The notes below the pieces were generated by a model. That model searched no databases. It worked only from the letters and a program-made list of their open reading frames with translations, and had not been told where the DNA came from. Source: Agrocybe praecox (taxonomy: Eukaryota > Basidiomycota > Agaricomycetes > Agaricales > Agrocybaceae). Taken from it: a stretch of 64,000 bases of DNA. Made by a program: the position numbers and the translations under genes. Within the stretch, counting starts at the first letter, position 1; each line of letters starts with the position of its first letter. The stretch is from positions 2,667,945-2,731,944 of the forward strand of contig OZ024852.1 of NCBI GenBank assembly GCA_964017145.1. Direction: 5' to 3'. Below are positions 35,338-45,934 of the stretch, one piece after another.

Positions 35338-36952
35338 TCATGCAGCTTCGGCCATGGACGGTTCGGGAAGTCCAGGAGGCGTATCTGCAGTCCGACTTGT
35401 CCTGCTTGCTCTATGTGAAGCGATATCGTTGCCTTCTGTAAACGCATTTCCATTACTAGTTTCAATGCCTGCAGTCCCACTGGAAGCACTGTTATACCAA
35501 CCGCAGTTCCTGGCCCCGTTGCCGTGGACTCTTTCATACTGTGCAATGACGTGAGAGCGGGTTCTATTCACAATCATGCAAAAGATAATGCCCTGTATAG
35601 ATAAGGCATATCAAAATTGGGAAGAACTTCGACGCTTGTATTCACGACTTACGGTTGTGGGTGTGGTCTGGACAATGCGGTTATAATACATTATCTTGAA
35701 TGGACATCGTATGAATCGGAAACTTACAATCGCAACAGTAATATAGCTTGCGTTGGAGCCGACGATCATGAAAGCAAGCGATAGAAGCACAAGTAAGCTG
35801 AAGATAATATTGATGATTTATTATACTGGGTCGTCAATCTTAAGGGGACTGCAAACCTATAAATTGCAGCACTCTGGATGAGAACCTCCTGAACTTTCTA
35901 CAAAAAAAGCATCGTTTAACGGAGAAAATCATACAGAAAAATATAACGCACCTGGGAAAGTGTTTTTTCACACCCCCTGCCTTTCTGAACCCCTCGTTGA
36001 GCTTGGAAAATACGGAAGGCAATCAGGGCTTAACCAGGCTGTCAGCCACGACAAATAATATCTCTAGATGGATTGCTTACATGTAGAATATGTGTTGCAC
36101 CTAAGTAGCACATGTCAGTGAACATGTTTTCTACAAATCCAGATATCCAGATACGCACACGAAAGTCAGGGCAAATGCAGCTAGTGTCCACCTCAGAGAT
36201 GCACCAAAGATAAAGTCTCTAGAAATCGCAAACAAAGATACCGCCCTCATCCCAGTAGCTATCCAAACAATTGATCACTAAGGGGCCAATATTGCTACGT
36301 TATTTAAAAAAACTATTTGCTTACCCAACAAGGAGAGCAGAGCGAGAACCGGAAAGATGATAATCCAGATGTTGTGCGACCATACCACGAAAAGTCGATA
36401 GGTCTGTAATATGGAGATAAATAATCATGTGTCAAGACACACAACATTATGCAACTTGCCAAAAAGCCGTCGGCGAGGACTGTGACTATCACGTATACCG
36501 CCGACTCAGCGACCAACCACGGAAGAAATAAATGACTATATTTCACGATGGCTGGAGTTGGACTGAATGGTTCGACACAATACTCCACATCTTTGGGCGT
36601 GATGAAAGCAGCAAATAATGCATAAATCACTATGATCCAGTGCTGCAGAGAATCAGTGAGCTTCTCAAAAAAGTGAATTAAACGTACGCATACAGTCAAT
36701 ATGCATAAGAAAAGTAGCCAAGCCACGCAGAATATGGGACTGATAAACCTTTCTTTCCGGACGGTTGATGTTTGCCTCAAAGTCTGCATGCATGTATAGA
36801 AGTGGGCCCAAAATATGCCTACTCATTATCGTCAGAGCCTGCGGAAGCATTGCGAAAAAATGTACCTCACCATTGAATAAAGATTCTAGCAAGGCAGCAG
36901 CTAGGCGAGCACTGTCTAAACGTGGTTGATTTGTTATCGCGGTTGTGACCAT
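35338..36952 (-). CDS. Seven-helix membrane protein of agaricomycetes, function unknown
   Basis: The ATG at 36952 gives MVTTAITNQPRLDSARLAAA. Exons encode successive hydrophobic helices: VGIFWAHFYTCMQTLR (helix 1 end), PIFCVAWLLFLCILTV, HWIIVIYALFAAF, then the family hallmark TYRLFVVWSHNIWIIIFPVL, FGASLRWTLAAFALTFV, and IQSAAIYSLLVLLSLAFMIV-like helices, ending in a hydrophilic tail rich in Ser/Thr/Asn (HVIAQYERVHGNG onwards). The intron at 36404-36459 starts with a canonical GC donor (GCAAGT). The RLFVVW motif and topology place it in a large, uncharacterised fungal membrane-protein family. I cannot assign a ligand or transport activity. Confidence 0.7.
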
Positions 36953-37972
36953 TGCGGATTATCGTGCGAGATGGTGTTAAACCGACGTTGATGGAGATCA
37001 AAAAGTTACTCGTCTATGAAAGAGTTGCATAGAAAGGAATCGTTGGTTTAAGCTGCCTTCAGTGGTCTGTGCATACATCGCTGAAACTGGGGTAATTGTG
37101 GTTGTTGATGCGCAATATTCATACCCGCTGAACTGTATAGAATCATTTCCATTCTCGATGAATCAGGTGTCCGAGATGTGCAATAGAAAGCAGAGTATCC
37201 GCAAAGAAGTACAAAGATATGCGTAAAATGTTTGAACCTTTGTTCGTCCCAAATCTCAGACATCAATTATGAATAGAGACCGGAGCCTGCTATACAAAGA
37301 ATTCATAGGTTGCGTCATTTCTTCAGTCGCAGTGCAATGGGAACGTCGGAAGGCCGGAGCCTCACCTTTTGGAGGTATAGGTATATTCGAGTAAGTGCAG
37401 GCCTATGTTTGAATTGCGTCAACGCTGAGCGCTGACTCCCGAGGAAAAGTCGATTAGCGATGTTACTTGCTGACACCCGTGAGACCCGGCCCAAGCTCGG
37501 CATAAGGTTTTTTCACAGCCGGAGATCGAGGGTACTTCAAAAGGGAACGAAATTTTTGGAAAAACTTGTGGGTGCTGCAGACGTGGCCGGTTGACCAATG
37601 ACTGCTTAGTGCAGTTCTACCATATTTTGGTGTTCGTGGAAGGGGATAAAATCTCCGCAATAGTCATTTCAATAGTTGTTCGACAATATCTTGTTTACCT
37701 GTCCATAAACTCCAAGGCCGAAGAAGCCGAAGAGGACGGATATAATCGTGACAAAAAGAGAAATCAAGGGTATTTATCGAGCACTGAAGTCTGGGGCTTC
37801 TCCGAGTTCCAAGCATGAAGGATCGCTTTCCCATGTGATTCGTAGAGACATAAGGGAAGGGAAGAGGTGACAGACTCGCACGCTGTCTTGAGAGCTCGGC
37901 GAGAATTTGTTTAAATACTCTGGAAACTAAATCCTTAAACCGCACCTTGGTCCTTCAAGGTAACAAAGACCG
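36953..37972. other. 1 kb intergenic region
   Basis: A divergent promoter region between the membrane protein and the first methyltransferase. I see no gene. Confidence 0.4.
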
Positions 37973-38741
37973 ATGGCAGTTGCTGCTTTACCAAAATTCC
38001 CGTTTATAGTGGTATACACGTACTGCTGGCACAGGGTCATGAAGCCCCCCAATCCCAATGCGCCGAGAGAAGAGCTGCAGGCCACTGCAGCAGCGGATGT
38101 GATCAGCCATGCATTTTGGAGAGTGAACGGAACACTCGTGAGGATATCCTATACTATTGTTCCTCACTCTTTGGCTGACAAAAAACCACCAGTACTCCCA
38201 GGTCCTGATCTCTGTGATGGAAATCGTCAGCATCTTATCTGCGAGCGGTGTTTCCTTGTCTGGAACCCACGTGGTATCGTCGAATTTTCAAGATGGGGCA
38301 AAAAGCTTCACCTTGAACACATACTCGATGGCAGGTTTCACATTTATGGTGCTAGCGGCATTCATACGCGTAGCCTCTTTCAAAGCACTGGGCCGCTTCT
38401 TTCGTTACCAAGTCAGCATCCAGAAAGACCACCAGCTCATAGTCAGCGGTCCGTATTCCATAGTCCGACACCCAGGTTACACAGGCATCCTATTCGCCAT
38501 TATTGGATGGTTCCTTTGGAACTGGTCGGAAGGCTCATGGGTCAGGACATCGGGGATTCTGGATAATATTGTTGGGATACTTTTCATGGCTTTCCTGAGC
38601 TTGGTCGGGGTTTTTGGCATCTCACTCGTCACTCTGGGACGGATGAAATTCGAAGACGAAGCTTTGCGAAGACAGTTTGGCGAAGAATGGGATGATTGGG
38701 CAAGGAGAGTACCATACTCTGTCTTGCCAGGGATTTGGTAA
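37973..38741 (+). CDS. Isoprenylcysteine carboxyl methyltransferase (ICMT)-like protein, copy 1
   Basis: ICMT enzymes are membrane methyltransferases using S-adenosylmethionine. The ATG at 37973 gives MAVAALPKFPFIVVYTYCWH. One 55 nt intron (38138-38192) joins NGTL to YSQVLISVMEIVSIL. Membrane helices follow, then the cofactor-binding end: GPYSIVRHPGYTGIL, FLWNWSEGSWVR, and the C-terminal FGEEWDDWARRVPYSVLPGI with TAA at 38741. RHPGYTG and the Glu-rich YGEEY-like end are the family signature. About 238 residues. It is a tandem copy of the next gene. Whether it methylates prenylated proteins or another substrate is unknown. Confidence 0.8.
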
Positions 38742-38900
38742 TATAGCATTCCTCGTGTTCGCACTATCGGTACTTCTTGATACCCCTATTCGCTTCCGTT
38801 AAATATGGGCTGACGTGGTCTTCCAATTATAATTCGTTTGAATCCTGAGCACGATCCTTATACTGAATTCCATCTTCGAGTAGAGCAAAGTCTGGCACCA

Positions 38901-39667
38901 ATGTCGAGTTCAGCACTTTCCAAAATCCCGTTCATAGTCGTCTACACGTATTGCTGGCACAAGATCTTGAATCCCCCAAACCCGCATGCACCAAAAGAAG
39001 AGTTGCGAGCCACAACCACGTTTGACGTGGTCAGCCACGTATCTTGGAGAACAAATGGGACGATTGTAAGAGCGTTGCAGGCGATTGATTTTTATTAGTT
39101 TCCTGATGACAACACTAGTATACCCAGATCCTTTTTTCATTGTTGGAAATAGGGACTATTCTAGCCGCCAGTGACATCCCTGTGCCCGGCGGACAGACAT
39201 TGTTGTCAAACTTCCGGGGAGAACCAGAGAACCTTCGCCTGAACAAATACTCGACGGCAGGGTTCATACTGGCGGTCCTGGGGGCGTTTATTCGAGGAGC
39301 GACTTATAGAGCACTCGGTCCCATGTTTCGATACCAAATTAGCATCCAAAAGGAGCATAAGTTGATCGTCACTGGTCCATATTCCATCGTCAGACACCCA
39401 GGATACACTGGATTGATATTCGGAGTCACCGGATGGTTCCTCTGGAATTGGTCGGAGGCTTCGTGGGTCAGAATATCAGGAGTGTTCAACAATGTTCTTG
39501 GAATGCTTTTTATGGCTGTCTTGAGCATAGTCGGAGTCTTTGCCGTTTTGGTCGTCACTTTAGGGCGAATGAAGCACGAGGACGAGGCGTTGCACGGAGA
39601 GTTTGGAAAGCAATGGGAGGAATGGGCAAAGAGAGTGCAATACTTTGTCTTGCCATGGATATGGTAA
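38901..39667 (+). CDS. ICMT-like methyltransferase, copy 2
   Basis: The ATG at 38901 gives MSSSALSKIPFIVVYTYCWH, aligned with copy 1. The intron (39066-39118) is at the same codon position as in copy 1. Downstream are YTQILFSLLEIGTILAA, GPYSIVRHPGYTGLIFG, FLWNWSEASWVRISGVF and FGKQWEEWAKRVQYFVLPWI, with the stop at 39665-39667. The copy has the family signature intact. It probably arose by tandem duplication with copy 1; both are intact and diverged, so both may be used. Confidence 0.8.
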
Positions 39668-39857
39668 TTACATGAGGTAGTTTTATACTGGGTAGAATAG
39701 AAGATAAGCTTGTGTCGAGAAGATAGAATTACGAGCCGACTCACCATTAAGAAATGGCATGGTATTGGGATAGTTATAGATAGAAAGGACTGTGTAGGCA
39801 ATGTAGATGACAATACGACAATTGAGTAGTGGTTGATGCGAGACCTCGTATTCAGAG

Positions 39858-40478
39858 TCACTCGGAATATTCCAAGTCACCGTTCGAGCCAATGATCCCT
39901 CTTCTTACTTCCTCTCCCTTGTTTCGAAGAATATCTTCAATCGTGGGAAGTTTCCCCCCTTTTGTGGCATCTACAAACCATCCAAGATGGTCTGCAATTA
40001 AATGCCTTGACGATTATGAGTAAGCAAAAAGGCATTATGCATGCCTAAAGATTTACCTGTTTTTGCATCCCGGACATTGGACAAGGACAACACCTTTTTC
40101 ATAGGCATGTTTCGTGAATTGGTGGGTCGACCTTTCGCCACAGTTCGGTACGGTACACGTAAATGTGAGCGACAGTTTCGGTACAATGGTCTCTGGAAGA
40201 GCCTGAGAGGTTGTCGTCGGTGCATTTATTGTTTCACCAGAATCTGCTGGTGGATGAGATGCGATTGCTTCTTCCGCAGGATTTGTCCTGGAAGATCCTT
40301 CGGCCCTAGATGGTGTCGTTGAAAAGGTACTTTTGGCTCCTGAAACCGATCCAGGAAGAACACCTAAGCGAAGTCGTAGCTGAACGGCGACATTTGAAGG
40401 AAGACTCGCATGAGGGGTAATAAGACTTCGGAGAGCTGGCGGAATGCCTGTATTTCTGAAAAGTCTAGAAGGAAGCAT
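39858..40478 (-). CDS. ZIM17: Mitochondrial Hsp70 escort protein Zim17/Hep1 (DNL zinc finger)
   Basis: Zim17 keeps mitochondrial Hsp70 soluble for protein import and Fe-S cluster work. The start is taken at 40478, because MLPSRLFRNTGIPPALRSLI is an Arg-rich mitochondrial presequence; the open frame extends further upstream to 40637. After a Ser/Thr-rich linker, the zinc domain reads FTCTVPNCGERSTHQFTKHA then YEKGVVLVQCPGCKN, an intron (about 40003-40058), and RHLIADHLGWFVDATKGG. The C-terminus ends NGDLEYSE, with TGA at 39858-39860. The CTVPNC/CPGC zinc ligands and the HLIADHLGWF block are diagnostic. About 190 residues. Confidence 0.9.
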
Positions 40479-40637
40479 GTTCAATGCAAGTTCAATGTTG
40501 TAAGAAATTTTTTTGCGGTGAACATGTTCACTCTGTGGGCTAAACTTCATATTCGCTAAAGCACCCGGATTACGTAAGCTTGAGGCAGGCTGCCGCATAG
40601 AAGAAACACTAAACCAATGGTTTACTATGCCAGTCAA

Positions 40638-41404
40638 ATGTGTCCTTGAGCTCGAATTCTAGTCAAAACCTTAAGCACGAATCAATACAAACTCTCTTTG
40701 CGCTTCAAATCTCAAGTTGCTAACTTGCTTATGAGAGGACCGGGGTGGTGGGATACTTCGAGTGAATCGTGATCAGAACATAGGTAAAATGATAAATCTA
40801 ATATCATTTCATTCAAGCTGTTCTTACAGAGACATCAACAAGGCGATAAGTATTCAACCACCAGTCAAAGCGATGTACATAGCCCCCGACATGACATGTA
40901 CACGGCGTTTGAGTCTTGGTCATCTACATTTGTATGTCGACGACGTGTTTATATTTATGTTCGAGGACTCGGGGTTTCGTGACTCAGGCTCTTTAAGCTG
41001 CATATACATGTGAATCCCTACTCCCTCTGACCGATTCATGACAACATTATGTGTGAGTAATCTGTTGGCTTGCTGTGTTAACAGTAAGGTTCCTCTCCCC
41101 GACAAATCCCATACATGGAAATAGAATGTTGACCGTTTGTTTGGTTCTTGTTTGTTTTCCCCCGCACGTTACCTCCCAAAACCCACAATTCGAAAATGTT
41201 GACCGTTTGTTTGGTTCTTATTTGTCTTCCCCCTCAATTCGAAAATGTTGACCGTTTGTTTACATCTGCTTGGTTACGGCCTTGACCCCGCTGAAAGTAG
41301 GATTCTGGGGTGGCTACAGTTTCTTTTGAACCTCATCTGCGTGTACGCTATGTCATTTATATCTGTATTATTATACCTCAATTATACCTACCACAACCAT
41401 CTTT
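40638..41404. other. Intergenic with short tandem repeat
   Basis: It contains the tandem repeat at 41124-41262. No gene seen. Confidence 0.4.
41124..41262 (+). repeat. Imperfect tandem repeat (three copies)
   Basis: AATGTTGACCGTTTGTTTGG occurs at 41125 and about 41195, and a shorter third copy at about 41245, separated by CCCCC-containing spacers. Confidence 0.7.
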
Positions 41405-42240
41405 TCAACTAAGCACCGTTTCTCGTTCTCTTTTATTTTCCCAGTCGAGTTCCTCCAGTCTTTCCATATCCAATCTCAGGTCCTTGGACGGATGGTTCTG
41501 AGACAGGTCGTCGTTGAAGTCCCTCAGTAAATGTATTGATGCCAACCTTCCTCTACTCCTCGATAAGGCGACATATACCCCGAATGGTGAAAGTATTTCT
41601 CCTGTTTTCGGCTGTCCTATGTCTGACTATGTTCCCAATAGTTGGCCCCTGTGATTTATAGTCTGTAAACGCGTAGCCGTGTATAATGGGATGTTGCTTC
41701 CTCGGCGCTCGCTATGATTGTTTTCTTGCTGTCACATCCCTCTACCGTAAACGTGGTTACGTGCCTCACGCAAGCGTTAAAGGAGCCAGACCTTCGACGA
41801 CGCCTGGAAACCTCAGTGATATTGGATTTTTAGGGGCAAAACTTGAGGCATATGGTATTGTCCTCATCGATTTGATGTACTGCGTTTTCGAGTGGGTCGA
41901 GTATAATGACCTCGATTGTTCCTCTCGTCCTATTAGCGATTGATGCCTGCGTCACTATGTTTGCACCATTGCCCTCATTCCCACAGCCAATTGGATCGTG
42001 TCTGCTAAACTGCCTGTACTTTCTGTCAAGCGCTTTGCTGTTGCTAACCTTGCATCAGCGGCGTTAAGTTCTAAACAGGTATTTCTGTCGGTGTCTATGG
42101 CGGGTGCGATGTATCTGATTACCAGTTGTTGTTTCTTTTTGCAGGGTTTTCATACCGAGTTTGTGTTCCATTCATCTTTAACACTGTCTGAATCATGTTA
42201 TTAAAACTGCTTCGTCCCAAGAGAGGCTTGAAGCCTCACA
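41405..42240 (-). pseudogene. PIF1-like DNA helicase C-terminal relic
   Basis: Read on the minus strand with several frameshifts and stops, this matches the C-terminal end of the PIF1-type helicases expanded in agaricomycetes (some in Helitrons). In order: DSVKDEWNTNSV, then a stop; LATAKRLTESTGSLADTIQL then AVGMRAMVQT; after a frameshift ANIVTQASIANRTRGTIEVI; ILDPLENAV; HGYAFTDYKSQG (helicase motif V/VI region); after another frameshift LSPFGVYVALSRSRGR; then HLLRDFNDDLSQNHPSKDLR. The Walker A part is absent. The remaining blocks are clear, so this was once an intact helicase gene, now decayed. Confidence 0.8.
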
Positions 42241-42490
42241 GCCATTGAATCATATTCTTATTCGCTATTTGTAGTTTTGGCGGTACTTGAGGACTTGTTG
42301 GAAATTATCTTTTTTTTTAAATTATCTTCAAATATCTGTCTTTTGTCTTATACATACAATTGTGTTAAAGAAAAATTGTTACTTTATCATCGTTCTTTAA
42401 AAACATCCAAAGTCCGACAGCAAGCCTGTTGGCGACGGAGTCGACCGCTAGTTGATTAAATGTTGGTAAAAATCTAATATCTGCACAAAG
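42241..42490. other. Short spacer
   Basis: Between the helicase relic and the NACHT gene. The first coding exon of the NACHT gene may be hidden here or further upstream. Confidence 0.35.
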
Positions 42491-45289
42491 CTCGCTTCCG
42501 CCGCAAGAGTGCGACGAACCTTACGGCCACCCTGATTAATGGAGGAACATTCAATACTGCAGAGCGAGATATCACTATCTTTCAAACGAACGGTGTGATT
42601 GATATCAAAGGTTCGAAAATGGTTATCGAATGGTAATCGCATTCTAACCGGTACTTTGCAGAGCCTGTAGGAATCGAACTCTTGCGCAAAAATGTCGCCT
42701 CTGGTGCATTCCACAACTCGGCTGAACGATTCGATCCCCCCAAGTGTGACCCACACACGCGTGAAGCCGTCCTAAAGGAAATAATGGACTGGGTTGGGCA
42801 GGCCAGTAAGCAACAGCTGCTTTTATGGCTATATGGACCAGCAGGGGCCGGAAAATCCAGCATCGCTCACACCATCGCTGAGATGTGCAGAAAGGCTGGG
42901 CTTCTGGCTGCAGATTTCTTCTTTTCCCGAACGGCTGCCGATCGGAATCACGACAGATATCTCATCGCGACTATCGTGTATCAACTCATCCTGTCTATAC
43001 CTGAACTACGGCGAGAAGTAGCTTCAGCTGTAGAGCATGACCCATTGATATTTTCGCGGTCAATTAGTGCCCAAGTGCAAGCTCTAATCATCGAGCCCTT
43101 CAGTAAAATACGGAGTGTCCTGGAGGATGAAGAAATTCCTGGCTTGGTTATCATCGATGGTTTGGACGAGTGCTCGGATCCTCGGTCACAAGGCAACATC
43201 ATATCCGCTTGTTCTCTCGCTCTCGAGGAAGCGCACATACCCCTCTTTTTCCTGATAGCCAGTAGACCCGAACATGCTATCAGAAATGCCTTTAATGCCG
43301 GTACGACATACGCGACTATGCGGCCCCTTGTTTTGGATAACTCCTACGAGCCTGATACCGACATAAGACTTTTCCTTCGTTCCAAATTTGAAGAAATCAG
43401 GAAACAACACCCTTCTGGGTCCTCCTTTCCCGCTTCATGGCCGCCCTCTGCCAAGGTCGAAAAGCTGGTAGAAAAATCATCTGGTCAATTTATATATGCC
43501 TCGACGGTGATGAAATTTGTTGCGGAACCGGGATATTGGCCTGATGATAGGCTGGATATCGTTTTTGGTCTTTCGCCCCCAGGGATCAACACACCTTTTG
43601 CAGAGCTGGATGCATTTTACACGCACATCTTGACCTCTGTCAAAGATTTCGATAAAGTGCGGATGGTGTTCTATTTCCTCATATTCACGGAAAGCCGCGT
43701 GAAGGACAAATCTCCTAGCAAGATTGAGAAATTTCTGAACTTCAGGCCCGGAGAATTGCAGACGATACTCTGTGACTTACATTCCATTCTTTTTGTACCA
43801 CCCGATCGTTCGGCGCGTTCGTCTTTCAATGGCACTCGTGAACAGGTCACTATACTCCATGCGTCACTACCCGATTTTCTTATGGATAAAGCGCGGTCAC
43901 AACGGTTCTTCCTTGATGTAGGTGATGCGCATGCCCATCTTGCTGAATGCTACATGAAGATCGTAGGGTTAAAAAGAGGTGAGCTCAGTTTCCTTTTCTT
44001 TAATGGGAATTTCTTAATGACATATTATCATCTGAAAGATTACTTATACTTGGATTATCACTTCTTCCTTGACATTGAGTTGGACTCTGAAAGTATATTA
44101 AATCATATCATGAAGGCCACTTCTCCTATGCGGTCCCTGTTGAAACTGGATTTTGCGGCATATCTTCGTGATCGTCTAAATCCGGATACCAGTGGGGTCA
44201 CCGACTTGGCTTACAGTGCAGAGCCTCTGAGAGAGGTATCGCGGATAATGATGTTCGGTCGCAGCAACATCTCCAAATTCCTTCAGTGGGCGAAAAAAGA
44301 GGTATCTATTATCTATATCTACGTAGTATTGAAAATTAGATCTGACATTATCTCTCAGCAAAATACGCAGTACCATTTCAAAACATTCGACGCATGGTTA
44401 CTCTCTCAGCTCGACAAATATCCCAAATCGGCATTTTTCTTCCATGTTCTTGCTGCGTTCACGATAAACGCTTCACGAAAGGAGTGTATTCTCGTTGCAG
44501 AAATTCTCAAACTGGCGCATTCACACCTTGCGTTTGATTCTGCCTCTATGATGGATGTAGACCCTAATGCCCTCGGGTTCATCGCATCATCCCTCTTAGA
44601 AGATGAACCAACTCAAGCCGAGGCTATGGCCATCCTGTCCACATTCTTTGGAGACCAAGAAAGATCCGGAGAATATTGTATCACCGAGTCGAGATACATT
44701 GGCCTTGCGAAGATATTCGTCCATTTTTTAGCTAATGGAAATTCGTTAGTGCTTTTTTACAGTAACTTGTTGTCCCAAAAGTCTCATGCTTGACTTTCCC
44801 CCCAGTAACGTACAGAATAAATGGGCCTCGGTGTCTGGCCGAGAGATTGATATCGACAAAAGTTCTTTGGTCATTCTCAATACCCTTTTAGAACAGGTTC
44901 CAGGGGAGCGTGCTTTCGGCCTATTTCTGCGCAATAATCCGCTTCGTATGGAGGGACGCTTTGACAGGATCTCTGAAGAATTCAATCTTCTGTCATTCAC
45001 AATAGCGAACTACATAAGGGTGAGTCGTTGTTGGGCTCTAGTTTTACGGCCACTCTTTTCTTTCTAGAGTTCTGACTTGTTCCATCACGAATAGAAATGT
45101 GCTAGGACGTCGTCAGACCCAATCGAAGCCCCAACGGAGACGCAAAGTCAAGTCAAAGTTCCTGTTCCTGTTCACATTACTTTATCACCAACTTTAACCA
45201 ATCTCTCGTGGCCAGCCGCAGTTGGTGCACCTACTGGTCGCGTGGTCAAAAAAAGGAAAAGCCTAAACAACTGGTTATGCGTAGCTTGA
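42491..45289 (+). CDS. NACHT-domain STAND NTPase (fungal NLR-like, NWD2 type), start not found
   Basis: Fungal STAND proteins resemble immune or heterokaryon-incompatibility receptors. The first recognised exon (42491-42610) reads LINGGTFNTAERDITIFQTN, the usual short N-terminal segment of this family; no start codon is in frame. The main exon starts at 42662: GIELLRKNVASGAFHNSAER, then DPHTREAVLKEIMDW, P-loop LYGPAGAGKSSIAHTI, Walker B GLVIIDGLDECSD, and LIASRPEHAIRNAFN. The helical rest continues as LHASLPDFLMDKARS. Introns at about 44743-44805 and 45018-45095 lead to a C-terminus ending NNWLCVA, TGA at 45287-45289. About 860 residues; no ankyrin, WD40 or TPR repeat is recognisable at the C-terminus. 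Confidence 0.8.
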
Positions 45290-45934
45290 GTTCCATAACC
45301 AACAAGAACTGTTCATGGACAAGGCCTCCTGAATCAAACCCAAAGTGAATCTATGTACTTATATTACTAGAACAGCAGCAGTTGAAATGGAGCTTCAATC
45401 AAAATGGGGTAAAAAGCAGGGAAAACACCTGCAAAAAAGTAAATACTAAACACATAAACACACCCCAAAAGACATGCAATGTATTTATACAGCCAAATTC
45501 GACTCGCGAACACGCCAATTAGCAGAGGAGATCAGCCCACGGCCAACCGTTTTGGCCCAGCGCCACCCATCGCCTCCTGCTGCTCTAGGACTAAATTATC
45601 CCGCATTCACATTGCGTTAGGCATATTATCTCATACATCAGCGCCGTATGTAGATTATCCAGGCAAATTGTAAGGCGGCCAAATGAAAGTCGCTCACGTA
45701 CTTTAGTCTCACTGTACTTGTATGATACTCAAAATAGTTATACAACGTCTGATAATGGTCCCTGGCACGAGTTGTCCAGAAAAAGACAAAAATGGTTATT
45801 TGCTTTTGGGGTCTTTAGGCCAAATAGGGGCAGCAGCTTCAGAAGCTAGTCTCACGAATTGGAGAACATGTTTTGATTTGTATCTACCTTTAAGACAAGG
45901 CGTTATCGTGGAGGGCCGCCTTTGAGCGTCGGGA
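45290..45934. other. Intergenic
   Basis: Between the NACHT gene 3' end and the RhoGEF gene. No gene seen. Confidence 0.4.
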
